The notes below the pieces were generated by a model. The model searched no databases. It had not been told where the DNA came from and saw only the letters and a list, made by a program, of their open reading frames with translations. From Paraburkholderia saeva (GTDB taxonomy: Bacteria > Pseudomonadota > Gammaproteobacteria > Burkholderiales > Burkholderiaceae), in the NCBI RefSeq assembly GCF_907164555.1, contig NZ_CAJQZC010000004.1, positions 496,001-560,000 of the forward strand: a stretch of DNA of 64,000 nt, given 5' to 3'. The position numbers and the translations under genes are program-made. Each line of letters starts with the position of its first letter. Within the stretch, counting starts at the first letter, position 1. This document shows positions 37,838-46,298 of the stretch, piece after piece.

Positions 37838-38732
37838 ATCCGCGCTGGAAGAACTCGGTCTCGCGCCGATGTGGGTGCGCCGCGGCCTGCGGCCAGCCAT
37901 CGCAGCGCCTGCGCCGGTCGAAGCCGTCGTACCGACACGCGGCATGCCTTCGCAGCAAGTCACGCCTTCGCTGGGAGACACGTCTTCGCAGCAGGTCACG
38001 CCTTCGCTGGGACACGCGCCTTCGCTGCATGACACGCCCGTGGGCGCGGACGAACCCGCATGGCTCGACGACCTGCCAGCCGAAGCGCCGGTTCTCGCCA
38101 GGACAACCCGCATCGTCAACGACGCACAGCCAGACGCCAGCATCGGCGCCAGCGTCGACGCGCTCGACTGGGATGCGCTCAGCGCGCGTGTCGCTGGCTG
38201 TGAGCGATGCCGACTGTGTGAGAAGCGGACGAACACCGTCTTTGGCGTCGGCGACCTCAATGCCGACTGGATGCTGATCGGCGAAGCGCCCGGCGAAAAC
38301 GAGGACCGCGTCGGCGAACCGTTTGTCGGCCAGGCCGGCAAGCTGCTCGACAACATGCTGCGCTCGCTCACGCTCGCGCGTGACACGAACGTCTATATCG
38401 CGAACGTTATCAAGTGCCGCCCGCCCGGCAACCGCAATCCCGAGCCCGACGAAGTCGCGCGCTGCGAGCCGTATCTTCAGCGCCAGGTTTCGCTCGTGAA
38501 GCCGAAGGTGATTGTCGCGCTGGGTCGTTTTGCCGCGCAGAGCCTGCTGAAGACCGAGGCCAGCATTTCATCGCTGCGCGGTCGTGTGCACGAATACGAA
38601 GGCGTGCCTGTGATCGTCACGTATCACCCGGCGTATCTGCTGCGCAGTCTGCCCGACAAGGCGAAGGCCTGGGCCGATCTGTGCCTCGCGCGTGAAACAT
38701 GGCAGAAGACGGCCGGCGAGCCGTCCCGCTGA
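37824..38732 (+). CDS. Family 4 (Fe-S) uracil-DNA glycosylase with repeat-bearing N-terminal extension
   Basis: Excises uracil from DNA. 302 residues. Cys126, Cys129, Cys198 and Cys214 fit the four [4Fe-4S] ligands; motif A is GEAPGENEDRVGEPFVGQAG (153-172) and motif B HPA at 268-270. The UdgX-type KRRIH loop is absent, so ordinary glycosylase activity is expected. Residues 1-118 precede the domain and include two copies of a 12-residue repeat (SQQVTPSLG) encoded by 36-bp DNA repeats; this part is probably a flexible linker. Overlaps rimI upstream; its stop overlaps the next ATG (TGATG). Confidence 0.9.
   Translation: MAFSESALEELGLAPMWVRRGLRPAIAAPAPVEAVVPTRGMPSQQVTPSLGDTSSQQVTPSLGHAPSLHDTPVGADEPAWLDDLPAEAPVLARTTRIVNDAQPDASIGASVDALDWDALSARVAGCERCRLCEKRTNTVFGVGDLNADWMLIGEAPGENEDRVGEPFVGQAGKLLDNMLRSLTLARDTNVYIANVIKCRPPGNRNPEPDEVARCEPYLQRQVSLVKPKVIVALGRFAAQSLLKTEASISSLRGRVHEYEGVPVIVTYHPAYLLRSLPDKAKAWADLCLARETWQKTAGEPSR
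37948..38038 (+). repeat. 36-bp direct repeats inside the uracil-DNA glycosylase gene
   Basis: Two near-identical 36-bp units (37948-37983 and 37984-38019) with a shortened third (38020-38038). The period is divisible by three, so copy-number change keeps frame. Confidence 0.85.
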
Positions 38733-39754
38733 TGAACGCCGCACACGGGCCCGTGGCGGATGCCGCAGCGCCTGTCGCGCGGTTCGACCTGCTGCGCGAT
38801 GCTGTCGTACGCGATCTGGCATGGCTACTGTTCAGCCCGGATCTGTTGCGCGCGCAACCACCCGCTGGCGGGCTCGCGCATCTCTTTGAGACGCCCGCCG
38901 AAGAAGTCGCGACGATTGCCTGGCTGCACGCGCTCGACGCCGGTCCGGACAGTCTGCACCGGCATATCGCCGCGTCGCGGATCACGCGGCTGGGCCGTTA
39001 CGCCGAGTGTCTGCTCGGCTGGTTTCTTCAGCATGGACCGGCTGCGCGCCTCGTCGCCGCGAACGTCGCGTTGCGGCGCGCGGGCGTGACGCTCGGCGAG
39101 TGCGATTTTCTGGTCGAGACCGCAAGTGGCCGGCGCCTGCACTGGGAGCTGGCCGTGAAGTGCTATCTGCACGCCGGCGACGGTCGCTCGCAACTCGCGG
39201 ATTACGTCGGTCCGAATCTGCAGGATCGCTTCGACCTGAAGCTGGCGCATCTCCTCGATCACCAATTGCCGCTTAGCGCGCGCGAAGAATTCGCGACGCT
39301 CGGGCATCGTGGCCCGTGGGAGCCGGCGATGTTCATCAAGGGGTGGCTCTTCTACGGCGCGACGCAGAGCGAAACGGGCGAAACGGGCGAAACGGGCGAA
39401 ACGGGCGAAACGGGTCCCGGGCAGGGCGCGCCGCAGGTCAACCCCGCCCATGCGCGCGGCTGGTGGGCAACCCGCGCGGACTGGCCGGCATTTTCCGCGA
39501 CGCAGGCTGCGGTGTGGAAGGTGTTGCCGCGTCTCGAATGGCTCGCGCCCCGTCGCTACGAGGCGGGCGAGCCTTCGCCGCAGACGACGTTCGTGGATGC
39601 CGCCACGCTCCTTGTTCAGCTCGAACGTCAGACGGGTCCGACGATGGTGGCGTCATTCGCCCCCGATGACGCCGGCCGGTGGATCGAACAGTCGCGTGGC
39701 TTTGTCGTTCCCGACGACTGGCCGCGACGCGGCCAGGCATTTGCGCGTCAGTGA
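38732..39754 (+). CDS. DUF1853 family protein, possible PD-(D/E)XK nuclease fold
   Basis: 340 residues of a family with no established function. The conserved core GECDFLVE...HWELAVKCYL (about residues 121-146) has the Asp...Glu-x3-Lys arrangement of PD-(D/E)XK enzymes, and my recollection is that DUF1853 is placed in that clan; activity is unproven. ATG at 38732 overlaps the glycosylase stop; an in-frame ATG at 38699 is the alternative. Residues about 214-228 are five tandem Glu-Thr-Gly units. Operon position after a DNA-repair enzyme hints at nucleic-acid work (inference). Confidence 0.75.
   Translation: MNAAHGPVADAAAPVARFDLLRDAVVRDLAWLLFSPDLLRAQPPAGGLAHLFETPAEEVATIAWLHALDAGPDSLHRHIAASRITRLGRYAECLLGWFLQHGPAARLVAANVALRRAGVTLGECDFLVETASGRRLHWELAVKCYLHAGDGRSQLADYVGPNLQDRFDLKLAHLLDHQLPLSAREEFATLGHRGPWEPAMFIKGWLFYGATQSETGETGETGETGETGPGQGAPQVNPAHARGWWATRADWPAFSATQAAVWKVLPRLEWLAPRRYEAGEPSPQTTFVDAATLLVQLERQTGPTMVASFAPDDAGRWIEQSRGFVVPDDWPRRGQAFARQ
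39371..39415 (+). repeat. Five 9-bp repeats encoding Glu-Thr-Gly
   Basis: gaaacgggc repeated five times in a row, the last unit ending in t. In frame within the DUF1853 gene. Confidence 0.95.
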
Positions 39755-39833
39755 CGATGCCCGCCGATGCTGACTTGCCGTGAGGCACGATCAAGGCTCG
39801 ATCAGCATCGTGCCGGACAACGAAGCGTCGTCC

Positions 39834-40640
39834 TTACCACCAGCGATGAAAATGATGCACTGGCCCGACGCCGTGACCGACGTCCAGCCGGTCGCTCTGT
39901 TCGAGCGCGCCGGTCAGATACACCTTCGCATCCGCGACAGCGCTTGCCAGATCACTTCGCTGGGCAACGAGCGCAGCAATCGCCGACGACAGCGTGCAAC
40001 CCGTTCCGTGAGTGTTCTTCACGGGCACGCGCGGGCCGCCGAGGCGCAGTGTGCCGCTTTCCTGGATCAACCAGTCCGGGCTGTCCGTAGAGGCGAGGTG
40101 GCCGCCTTTCATCAGCACCGCGCGTGCACCGAGCGCGCGTAACGCTTCGCCCTGACGGATCATCGCCGCTTCGTCGGTTGCGGCGGCTTCGCCAAGCAGC
40201 GCGGCTGCTTCAGGCAGGTTCGGCGTGAGCAACGTAGCGAGGGGCAAGAGTTCGTCGCGCACTGCGGCAACGGCGTCCGGGGCCAGCAACGCGTGATTGC
40301 TCTTCGAGATCATCACGGTGTCGAGCACGACGTGCTTCGGACGATAACGACGCAACGCTTCAGCCACCGCATGCGCGATACCCGCGTTGGCCAGCATGCC
40401 GATCTTGACGGCGTCGATCCGGATGTCGTCGAACACGGCGTCGAGTTGCGCCGTGATGAACGCGGGTTCCGGTGTATGGATCGCCGTCACGCCGCGCGTG
40501 TTCTGCGCGGTCAACGCGGTGATCACGCTCGCGCCGTACGCGCCGAGCGCCGAGAATGTCTTGAGGTCGGCCTGGATGCCCGCGCCGCCGCCCGAATCGG
40601 AGCCGGCGATCGTCAGGACGTGAGGAATTGCTTGAGTCAT
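39834..40640 (-). CDS. thiD: Hydroxymethylpyrimidine / phosphomethylpyrimidine kinase
   Basis: Thiamine pyrimidine branch: phosphorylates HMP twice to HMP-PP. 268 residues with the ribokinase-like N-terminus [22 protein letters not shown], the conserved VKIGMLA and the C-terminal anion-hole region [15 protein letters not shown]. No other thiamine gene or TPP riboswitch is visible nearby. Converges with the DUF1853 gene; lies downstream of the lplT-like gene on the same strand, separated by a hairpin. Confidence 0.95.
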   Translation of the reverse strand: MTQAIPHVLTIAGSDSGGGAGIQADLKTFSALGAYGASVITALTAQNTRGVTAIHTPEPAFITAQLDAVFDDIRIDAVKIGMLANAGIAHAVAEALRRYRPKHVVLDTVMISKSNHALLAPDAVAAVRDELLPLATLLTPNLPEAAALLGEAAATDEAAMIRQGEALRALGARAVLMKGGHLASTDSPDWLIQESGTLRLGGPRVPVKNTHGTGCTLSSAIAALVAQRSDLASAVADAKVYLTGALEQSDRLDVGHGVGPVHHFHRWW

Positions 40641-40684
40641 GGGGAGCGTGCGGAGAAAGAGGAAGAGCGTGTGCGACCGGGCCG

Positions 40685-40724
40685 GACAGATAGTGGGCGC
40701 GCGGCGGCGCGCCCACTATCTGTC
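40685..40724. other. Perfect 18-bp hairpin at the 3' end of the LplT-like gene
   Basis: Arm 40685-40702 (gacagatagtgggcgcgc) and its exact reverse complement at 40707-40724 enclose a 4-base loop. It abuts and overlaps the stop codon of the transporter gene and has no T-tract. It may be an attenuator or mRNA-stabilising hairpin before thiD, or a factor-dependent terminator. Confidence 0.7.
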
Positions 40725-42030
40725 AATGTTTCACTTCGCCGATCAGCGCGACTGAATCGAACGCGCGCTGGTTCGCCTGGTGACGCCGCATCACGAACCA
40801 CATCATCACACAGACGAAGGTGCCGAACAGCACGATCACCGCCGATACCGGCACATCGAGCCACACGAGAACAGCATACAGACACAGCATCACGAGCACC
40901 GACAGGTTCTCATTGAAGTTCTGCACGGCGATCGAGTGGCCGGCCGAAAGCAGCACGTGCCCGCGATGCTGCAACAGCGCGTTCATCGGCACCACAAAAA
41001 AGCCCGAGAGTCCGCCGACGATCATCAGGAACAGATAGGCAATCAGCAGATAGCCCGGCACGTGCATCCGGCCGAAATAGATGCCCCAGTGCGCCGGAAA
41101 CATCGACTTCGTATAGAACGCCATCAGCATTACGGCAATGCCCATCATGATGCCGACCGGCAGCACCGAGAGCGATTTCTTGAGCGGCACCTTTGCAGCG
41201 GCGATCATCGCGCCGGCGGCCACGCCGACGGCCACGACGGCCTGCAGGATCGCGCCTTCCGAGAGCGACATGCCAAGCGACACTTCGGCCCACTTCAGCA
41301 CGATGAACTGCAGCGTCGCGCCCGCGCCCCAGAAGAGCGTCGTGACCGCGAGCGAAATCTGGCCGAGCTTGTCGCGCCACAGGACCAGAAAGCAGTCGGC
41401 GAAATCGGTGACGAGCTTGATCGGGCCGCGCTCCTGTTTCGGATAGCGGGCGCCGGTATCGGGAATGCGCAGATTGAAAAGCGCGGCGATCACATAGAAA
41501 CCCATGATCACGAGCATCGCGGCTTCGGCGGGCGTGTTGATCGAGGGAATGTGGTGGCGCAGGATCGGCGCGGCAATGTGCGGACTGATCAGCGCGCCGC
41601 CCAGTACGGTGCCGAGAATGATCGACCCGACGGTCGTGCCTTCAATCCAGCCGTTCGCGGCGACGAGCCGGTCAGGCGGCAGCAGTTCAGTGAGGATGCC
41701 GTACTTCGCCGGCGAGTAGGCCGCCGCGCCGAAGCCCACGATACCGTAGGCAATCAGTGGATGCGCGCCGATCAGCATCGTGATGCAGCCAAGCACCTTG
41801 ATGGTGTTCGTCACGAACATCACACGACCCTTGGGTCGCGAATCCGCGAAGGCGCCGACGAAGGCAGCAAGAACGACGTACGACAGCACAAAGAACAGCT
41901 TGAGCAGCGGCGTCATCCAGTTTGGAGCGTGAAGGTCTTTGAGCAGCGCGATAGCAGCAATCAGGAGCGCATTGTCGGCCAGCGACGAAAAAAACTGCGC
42001 GGCCATGATGGTGTAAAAACCTTTTTTCAT
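40723..42030 (-). CDS. lplT: LplT-like lysophospholipid transporter (major facilitator superfamily)
   Basis: 435 residues with about 12 membrane segments. The start MKKGFYTIMAAQFFSSLADNA and the segments GFGAAAYSPAKYGILTELLPP and ANGWIEGTTVGSIILG are typical of LplT, which flips lysophosphatidylethanolamine inward for reacylation. The acyltransferase partner Aas is not fused and not seen in the window. ATG at 42030 is chosen from similarity; the open frame extends to 42120. Divergent from alr. Confidence 0.88.
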   Translation of the reverse strand: MKKGFYTIMAAQFFSSLADNALLIAAIALLKDLHAPNWMTPLLKLFFVLSYVVLAAFVGAFADSRPKGRVMFVTNTIKVLGCITMLIGAHPLIAYGIVGFGAAAYSPAKYGILTELLPPDRLVAANGWIEGTTVGSIILGTVLGGALISPHIAAPILRHHIPSINTPAEAAMLVIMGFYVIAALFNLRIPDTGARYPKQERGPIKLVTDFADCFLVLWRDKLGQISLAVTTLFWGAGATLQFIVLKWAEVSLGMSLSEGAILQAVVAVGVAAGAMIAAAKVPLKKSLSVLPVGIMMGIAVMLMAFYTKSMFPAHWGIYFGRMHVPGYLLIAYLFLMIVGGLSGFFVVPMNALLQHRGHVLLSAGHSIAVQNFNENLSVLVMLCLYAVLVWLDVPVSAVIVLFGTFVCVMMWFVMRRHQANQRAFDSVALIGEVKH

Positions 42031-42248
42031 CTGATGCGATGCTGTCCTCGCTGCGGTCTGTCCGCCCCGGCCGTGTGCAATGCGTCCGGGCTTATGCCGT
42101 TCGAAATGGGTTGTGCGCACGGCTTTATATCACGAAAATAGGCGCATTCAGACTAGCAGAATCCTTGATCGCACCGTCCGGTGGCCTCCGACGCGCTGAA
42201 AACGCGCTGTAAGCTCCTGATTCGCAAGCGTCTTTACGAAAATATCCC

Positions 42249-43319
42249 ATGCCGCGCCCGCTCTCAGCCATCATTCATACCTCCGCTCTCGCCAACAATC
42301 TCGCCGTCGTCCGCCGCTACGCACCGAAGTCCCGGATCTGGGCCGTCGTCAAGGCGAACGCGTATGGACACGGGCTCGCTCGCGTATTTCCTGGCCTGCG
42401 CGCAACCGACGGCTTTGGATTACTCGACCTCGAAGAGGCGGTGAAGTTGCGTGAACTGGGCTGGGCCGGGCCGATTCTCCTGCTGGAAGGCTTCTTCCGT
42501 CCGACTGATATCGACGTCATCGACCGCTACAGCCTGACCACGGCGGTGCATTCCGACGAACAGATGCGAATGCTCGAAATGGCGCGCCTGTCGAAGCCGG
42601 TCAATATCCAGCTCAAGATGAATAGCGGCATGAATCGCCTCGGCTACACGCCGGAACGCTATCGGGCGGCGTGGGAGCGTGCTCGTGCCTGTCAGGGCGT
42701 CGGCCAGATCACGCTGATGACCCATTTTTCCGACGCGGACGGCGAGCGCGGCATCGCGTATCAGATGGAAGCGTTCGAACGGGGCGCGGAAGGCATTGCC
42801 GGTGCGCGCAGCCTGTCGAACTCCGCGGCCACGCTGTGGCATCCGGCGGCACACTTTGACTGGGTGCGCCCGGGCATCATCCTGTATGGTGCGTCGCCGT
42901 CGGGTGTGACCGCCGCGATCGAGGGGACGGGGCTGCAGCCCGCCATGACGCTTGCCTCCGAACTGATCGCGACTCAGATGGTCGCCGCAGGGCAGACGAT
43001 CGGTTACGGCTCCACATTCGCCGCACGCGGGCCGATGCGCATCGGCGTGGTTGCCTGCGGTTACGCGGACGGCTATTCGCGCACGGCGCCCGAAGGCACG
43101 CCGGTGATCGTCGACGGCGTGCTGACACGGCTTGTGGGGCGCGTCTCGATGGACATGATCACCGTCGACCTCACGCCGTGCCCGACGGCGGGCGTCGGCT
43201 CGCGCGTCGAACTGTGGGGACCGAACCTGCCGATCGACGACGTCGCGCGGGCTTGCGGCACGATCGGTTATGAACTGATGTGCGCGGTCGCGCCGCGCGT
43301 GCCCGTGCGCGCCGAATGA
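42249..43319 (+). CDS. alr: Alanine racemase
   Basis: PLP enzyme interconverting L- and D-alanine for peptidoglycan. 356 residues; PLP-binding Lys35 in [10 protein letters not shown] and the second catalytic base Tyr253 in GYGSTF are in place, with the C-terminal beta domain. radA follows after 46 bases. It complements the DAP genes further on in supplying peptidoglycan precursors. Confidence 0.96.
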   Translation: MPRPLSAIIHTSALANNLAVVRRYAPKSRIWAVVKANAYGHGLARVFPGLRATDGFGLLDLEEAVKLRELGWAGPILLLEGFFRPTDIDVIDRYSLTTAVHSDEQMRMLEMARLSKPVNIQLKMNSGMNRLGYTPERYRAAWERARACQGVGQITLMTHFSDADGERGIAYQMEAFERGAEGIAGARSLSNSAATLWHPAAHFDWVRPGIILYGASPSGVTAAIEGTGLQPAMTLASELIATQMVAAGQTIGYGSTFAARGPMRIGVVACGYADGYSRTAPEGTPVIVDGVLTRLVGRVSMDMITVDLTPCPTAGVGSRVELWGPNLPIDDVARACGTIGYELMCAVAPRVPVRAE

Positions 43320-43365
43320 CCTTTTCCGACCTGTCGGACAGAACAACGCAGTAACAGGATGGCGC

Positions 43366-44742
43366 GTGGCTAAACAAAAAACGTTGTACACCTGCACCGA
43401 GTGCGGCGGGCAGGCGCCTAAATGGCAAGGGCAGTGCCCGGCGTGCGGCGCGTGGAACACGCTGGTGGAAACCATCGCGGAACCGGCATCGGCGAACCGC
43501 TTTCAGTCGCTCGCGAAAAGCGCGCCGGTCCAGCGGCTCGCCGATATCGAGGCCGCCGACGTGCCGCGCTTTTCGACCGGTGTCAGCGAATTCGATCGCG
43601 TGCTGGGCGGCGGCCTCGTGGCCGGTGGCGTAGTGCTGATCGGCGGCGATCCGGGGATCGGCAAATCGACGCTGCTCCTGCAGTCGCTCGGCGAAATCGC
43701 CAGCGAACGGCGCGCGCTTTATGTGAGCGGCGAAGAATCCGCCGCGCAGATCGCGCTACGCGCGCAACGGCTTTCGCTGCTCGATCCACAGTCGAAAGCG
43801 GGCGAGCTCAAGCTGCTCGCCGAAATCCAGCTTGAAAGAATTCAGGCGACGATCGAAGCCGAACGACCCGACGTTGCCGTCATCGATTCGATCCAGACGA
43901 TCTATTCCGATGCGCTGACCTCGGCGCCGGGCTCCGTCGCGCAGGTCCGCGAATGCGCGGCGCAGCTGACGCGCGTCGCCAAGCAGTCGGGCACGGCGAT
44001 CATCATGGTCGGGCACGTGACGAAGGAGGGCAATCTGGCCGGCCCGCGCGTGCTCGAGCACATCGTCGACACCGTGCTGTACTTCGAGGGCGATACGCAT
44101 TCGTCGTTTCGCCTCGTGCGGGCGTTCAAGAACCGCTTCGGCGCGGTCAACGAGCTTGGCGTGTTCGCAATGACCGAGCGCGGACTGCGCGGCGTGTCGA
44201 ACCCATCCGCGCTGTTTCTCTCGCAGCATGAGCAGACGGTCCCGGGTTCATGCGTGCTCGTCACGCAGGAAGGTTCGCGGCCGCTGCTGGTCGAAATCCA
44301 GGCGCTGGTGGATACCGCGCATGTCCCGAATCCCCGCCGGCTGGCGGTCGGCCTCGAACAAAACCGGCTGGCACTCCTGCTGGCCGTGCTGCACAAGCAC
44401 GCGGGCATTGCGTGTTTCGATCAGGACGTCTTTCTGAACGCAGTAGGCGGGGTGAAGATCACCGAGCCGGCCGCTGATCTCGCGGTGCTGCTCGCGATCC
44501 AGTCTTCGCTGCGCAACAAGCCGCTGCCAAAAGGCCTGTTCGTATTCGGCGAAGTCGGTCTGGCGGGGGAAATCCGGCCGTCGCCGCGCGGCCAGGACCG
44601 GCTGAAGGAAGCCGCGAAGCTCGGTTTCACGATCGCGGTGATTCCAAAAGCAAATGCGCCGAAGCAGCCGGTAGAAGGCTTGCGCGTCATCGCCGTCGAA
44701 CGGATCGAACAGGCCATCGACCAGGTGCGTGATCTCGATTGA
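43366..44742 (+). CDS. radA: DNA repair protein RadA
   Basis: RecA-like branch-migration helicase. 458 residues in order: C4 zinc finger (Cys10, 13, 24, 27), Walker A GGDPGIGKST, the RadA-specific KNRFG motif and a C-terminal Lon-like domain. Starts with GTG at 43366. Close spacing after alr is a common beta-proteobacterial arrangement and suggests co-transcription. Confidence 0.96.
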   Translation: MAKQKTLYTCTECGGQAPKWQGQCPACGAWNTLVETIAEPASANRFQSLAKSAPVQRLADIEAADVPRFSTGVSEFDRVLGGGLVAGGVVLIGGDPGIGKSTLLLQSLGEIASERRALYVSGEESAAQIALRAQRLSLLDPQSKAGELKLLAEIQLERIQATIEAERPDVAVIDSIQTIYSDALTSAPGSVAQVRECAAQLTRVAKQSGTAIIMVGHVTKEGNLAGPRVLEHIVDTVLYFEGDTHSSFRLVRAFKNRFGAVNELGVFAMTERGLRGVSNPSALFLSQHEQTVPGSCVLVTQEGSRPLLVEIQALVDTAHVPNPRRLAVGLEQNRLALLLAVLHKHAGIACFDQDVFLNAVGGVKITEPAADLAVLLAIQSSLRNKPLPKGLFVFGEVGLAGEIRPSPRGQDRLKEAAKLGFTIAVIPKANAPKQPVEGLRVIAVERIEQAIDQVRDLD

Positions 44743-44896
44743 GCGATTTTTCGCCTTGGGGGGGCGCCCGGTGATCGGGCACTTTCACTGCGTAATCAGC
44801 GGTAAAGGTCTCTACACCGCCTGTAACCCGAAGGACACGGGTTTTCCTTATCCTGCCCGAGTTAGCAGTCCGTCATGGGCGGAAAAGGAACGCGTC

Positions 44897-45163
44897 TTGA
44901 AACAGTCTCATGAATCCTCAGCTGAGCGTCTCGTGACTCTGCGCGGCTGCCGCGTGTCCGAGCCGATCCGGCAACCTTGGGGCGGTCGCGGCTGCCGTAT
45001 CGTCGAATGGGTCAATACGACGGGGCAGATTTCGCGGCGTGTCGTGGCGGAAGACGTCACCGTGGACGAAGTGCGCGCCACCATCGAGCATCACGTGGAA
45101 GGGCGCAAGCACGTTCTGATCGACGACGAGCGTGAGCCACGGCAGACCTTGCCACGACGGTAG
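44897..45163 (+). CDS. Small DUF2866-like protein
   Basis: 88 residues starting from TTG at 44897, with AAAGGAA placed about seven bases upstream; the frame is open from 44729 but the earlier part looks non-coding. The body (LRGCRVSEPIRQPWGGRGCRI, EDVTVDEVRATIEHHV) is soluble, basic at the start, with two cysteines. I believe it matches DUF2866, a short Burkholderiales family of unknown function, but am not certain. No signal peptide or known domain. Confidence 0.6.
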   Translation: MKQSHESSAERLVTLRGCRVSEPIRQPWGGRGCRIVEWVNTTGQISRRVVAEDVTVDEVRATIEHHVEGRKHVLIDDEREPRQTLPRR

Positions 45164-45197
45164 GCCTCTGCGCCCGCCGCGTTTTGCGGTATGCCCG

Positions 45198-46259
45198 TCA
45201 AGGTTCCTCAGCGTCGTCCTGCTGCATCGCGAACGTGGGATCGAAAAGCGGATGGCGCGCCGCTTCCGCTGGCGTCAGCACGGGCGAGACGCAGCAGTCG
45301 AGCGGCTCCAGCAGGGCAATCCAGTCTTCCAGCGTCTGGCCCGCGATGATTGCGGCCAGTTCCTGCGTCAACGCGAGCGCATCGGGACCGCCGATGGCCT
45401 GGCCCTGGCTCCAGTGCCGCTCCGCCCATTCCCGGCGGCCGAGCGCCGCACACAACGTCTCCCAGAATTTCAGTTCGAGCGCGCCGACGGCAAGCCAGCG
45501 GCCGTCGCGCGTGCGGTACAGGTTGTAGCAGGGCACGCCGCCGTTCAGCAGCCCGCCCCCCGCACGCGAGCCCTCGCCTTCGTTGGCGAGCGCGACCTGC
45601 GCGACGATGTTATTGGCGTGCGACGCGTGCGTCATCGAGACGTCGATGAACCGTCCGTTGCCGCCGCGTGCAACGTGCCAGAGCGCCGCCAGCATCTGCG
45701 TGACAGCGGACAGCGCGCCGCCCAGCAGGTCGGCGATCTGGAAGTTCGGCATGATCGGCGTGCCGTCGCGGGCGGCAAGCTGGTCGAGCACGCCTGCGTA
45801 CGCGATGTAGTTCAGATCGTGCCCGGCGAAGGTCGAGAACGGGCCGTCGGAGCCGTACCCCGTGATCGCGCAGTAGACGAGCTTCGGATTTTCGACGCGC
45901 AACAGGTCGTAGCCGACGCCGAGCCGGTCCATCACGCCGGGCCGGAAGCTCTCCACGAGCACGTCCGCCTCATGCGCGAGCGCGCGCAACACGTTGCGGC
46001 CCGCTTCAGATTTCAGATCGAGACGCGTCTCGCGTTTGCCGCGGTTGATGATGCGGTAGAACGCGCCGGGCCGGCCCGCGAGCCGGTCGGCGCTGCTTTG
46101 CATCATTGTGCGCGTGTAGTCGCCCGCGCCGGGCGCTTCGATCTTGAGGACGTCTGCGCCCAGTTCAGCCAGTCGCAACGTCGCTACAGGGCCTGGCAAC
46201 AGGCGCGTCAGGTCGAGTACGCGCAAGCCTTTCAATGCAGGGGGAGACGACAAGGCCAA
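45198..46259 (-). CDS. CaiB/BaiF CoA transferase family, alpha-methylacyl-CoA racemase type
   Basis: 353 residues. His147 (in AGHDLNY) and Asp177 (in IADLLGG) are 30 residues apart, the same pair as the catalytic His126/Asp156 of Mycobacterium MCR, and the early Asp of transferases is not obvious; so a racemase acting on 2-methylacyl-CoA is more likely than a CoA transferase. N-terminal GLRVLDLTRLLPGP is the usual CoA-binding start. It lies 39 bases downstream of the ABC-F gene on the same strand. Confidence 0.87.
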   Translation of the reverse strand: MALSSPPALKGLRVLDLTRLLPGPVATLRLAELGADVLKIEAPGAGDYTRTMMQSSADRLAGRPGAFYRIINRGKRETRLDLKSEAGRNVLRALAHEADVLVESFRPGVMDRLGVGYDLLRVENPKLVYCAITGYGSDGPFSTFAGHDLNYIAYAGVLDQLAARDGTPIMPNFQIADLLGGALSAVTQMLAALWHVARGGNGRFIDVSMTHASHANNIVAQVALANEGEGSRAGGGLLNGGVPCYNLYRTRDGRWLAVGALELKFWETLCAALGRREWAERHWSQGQAIGGPDALALTQELAAIIAGQTLEDWIALLEPLDCCVSPVLTPAEAARHPLFDPTFAMQQDDAEEP

Positions 46260-46298
46260 CCTCTCATCGATGCCGGCGCGGTCTCGGTTCGAGCGCCG

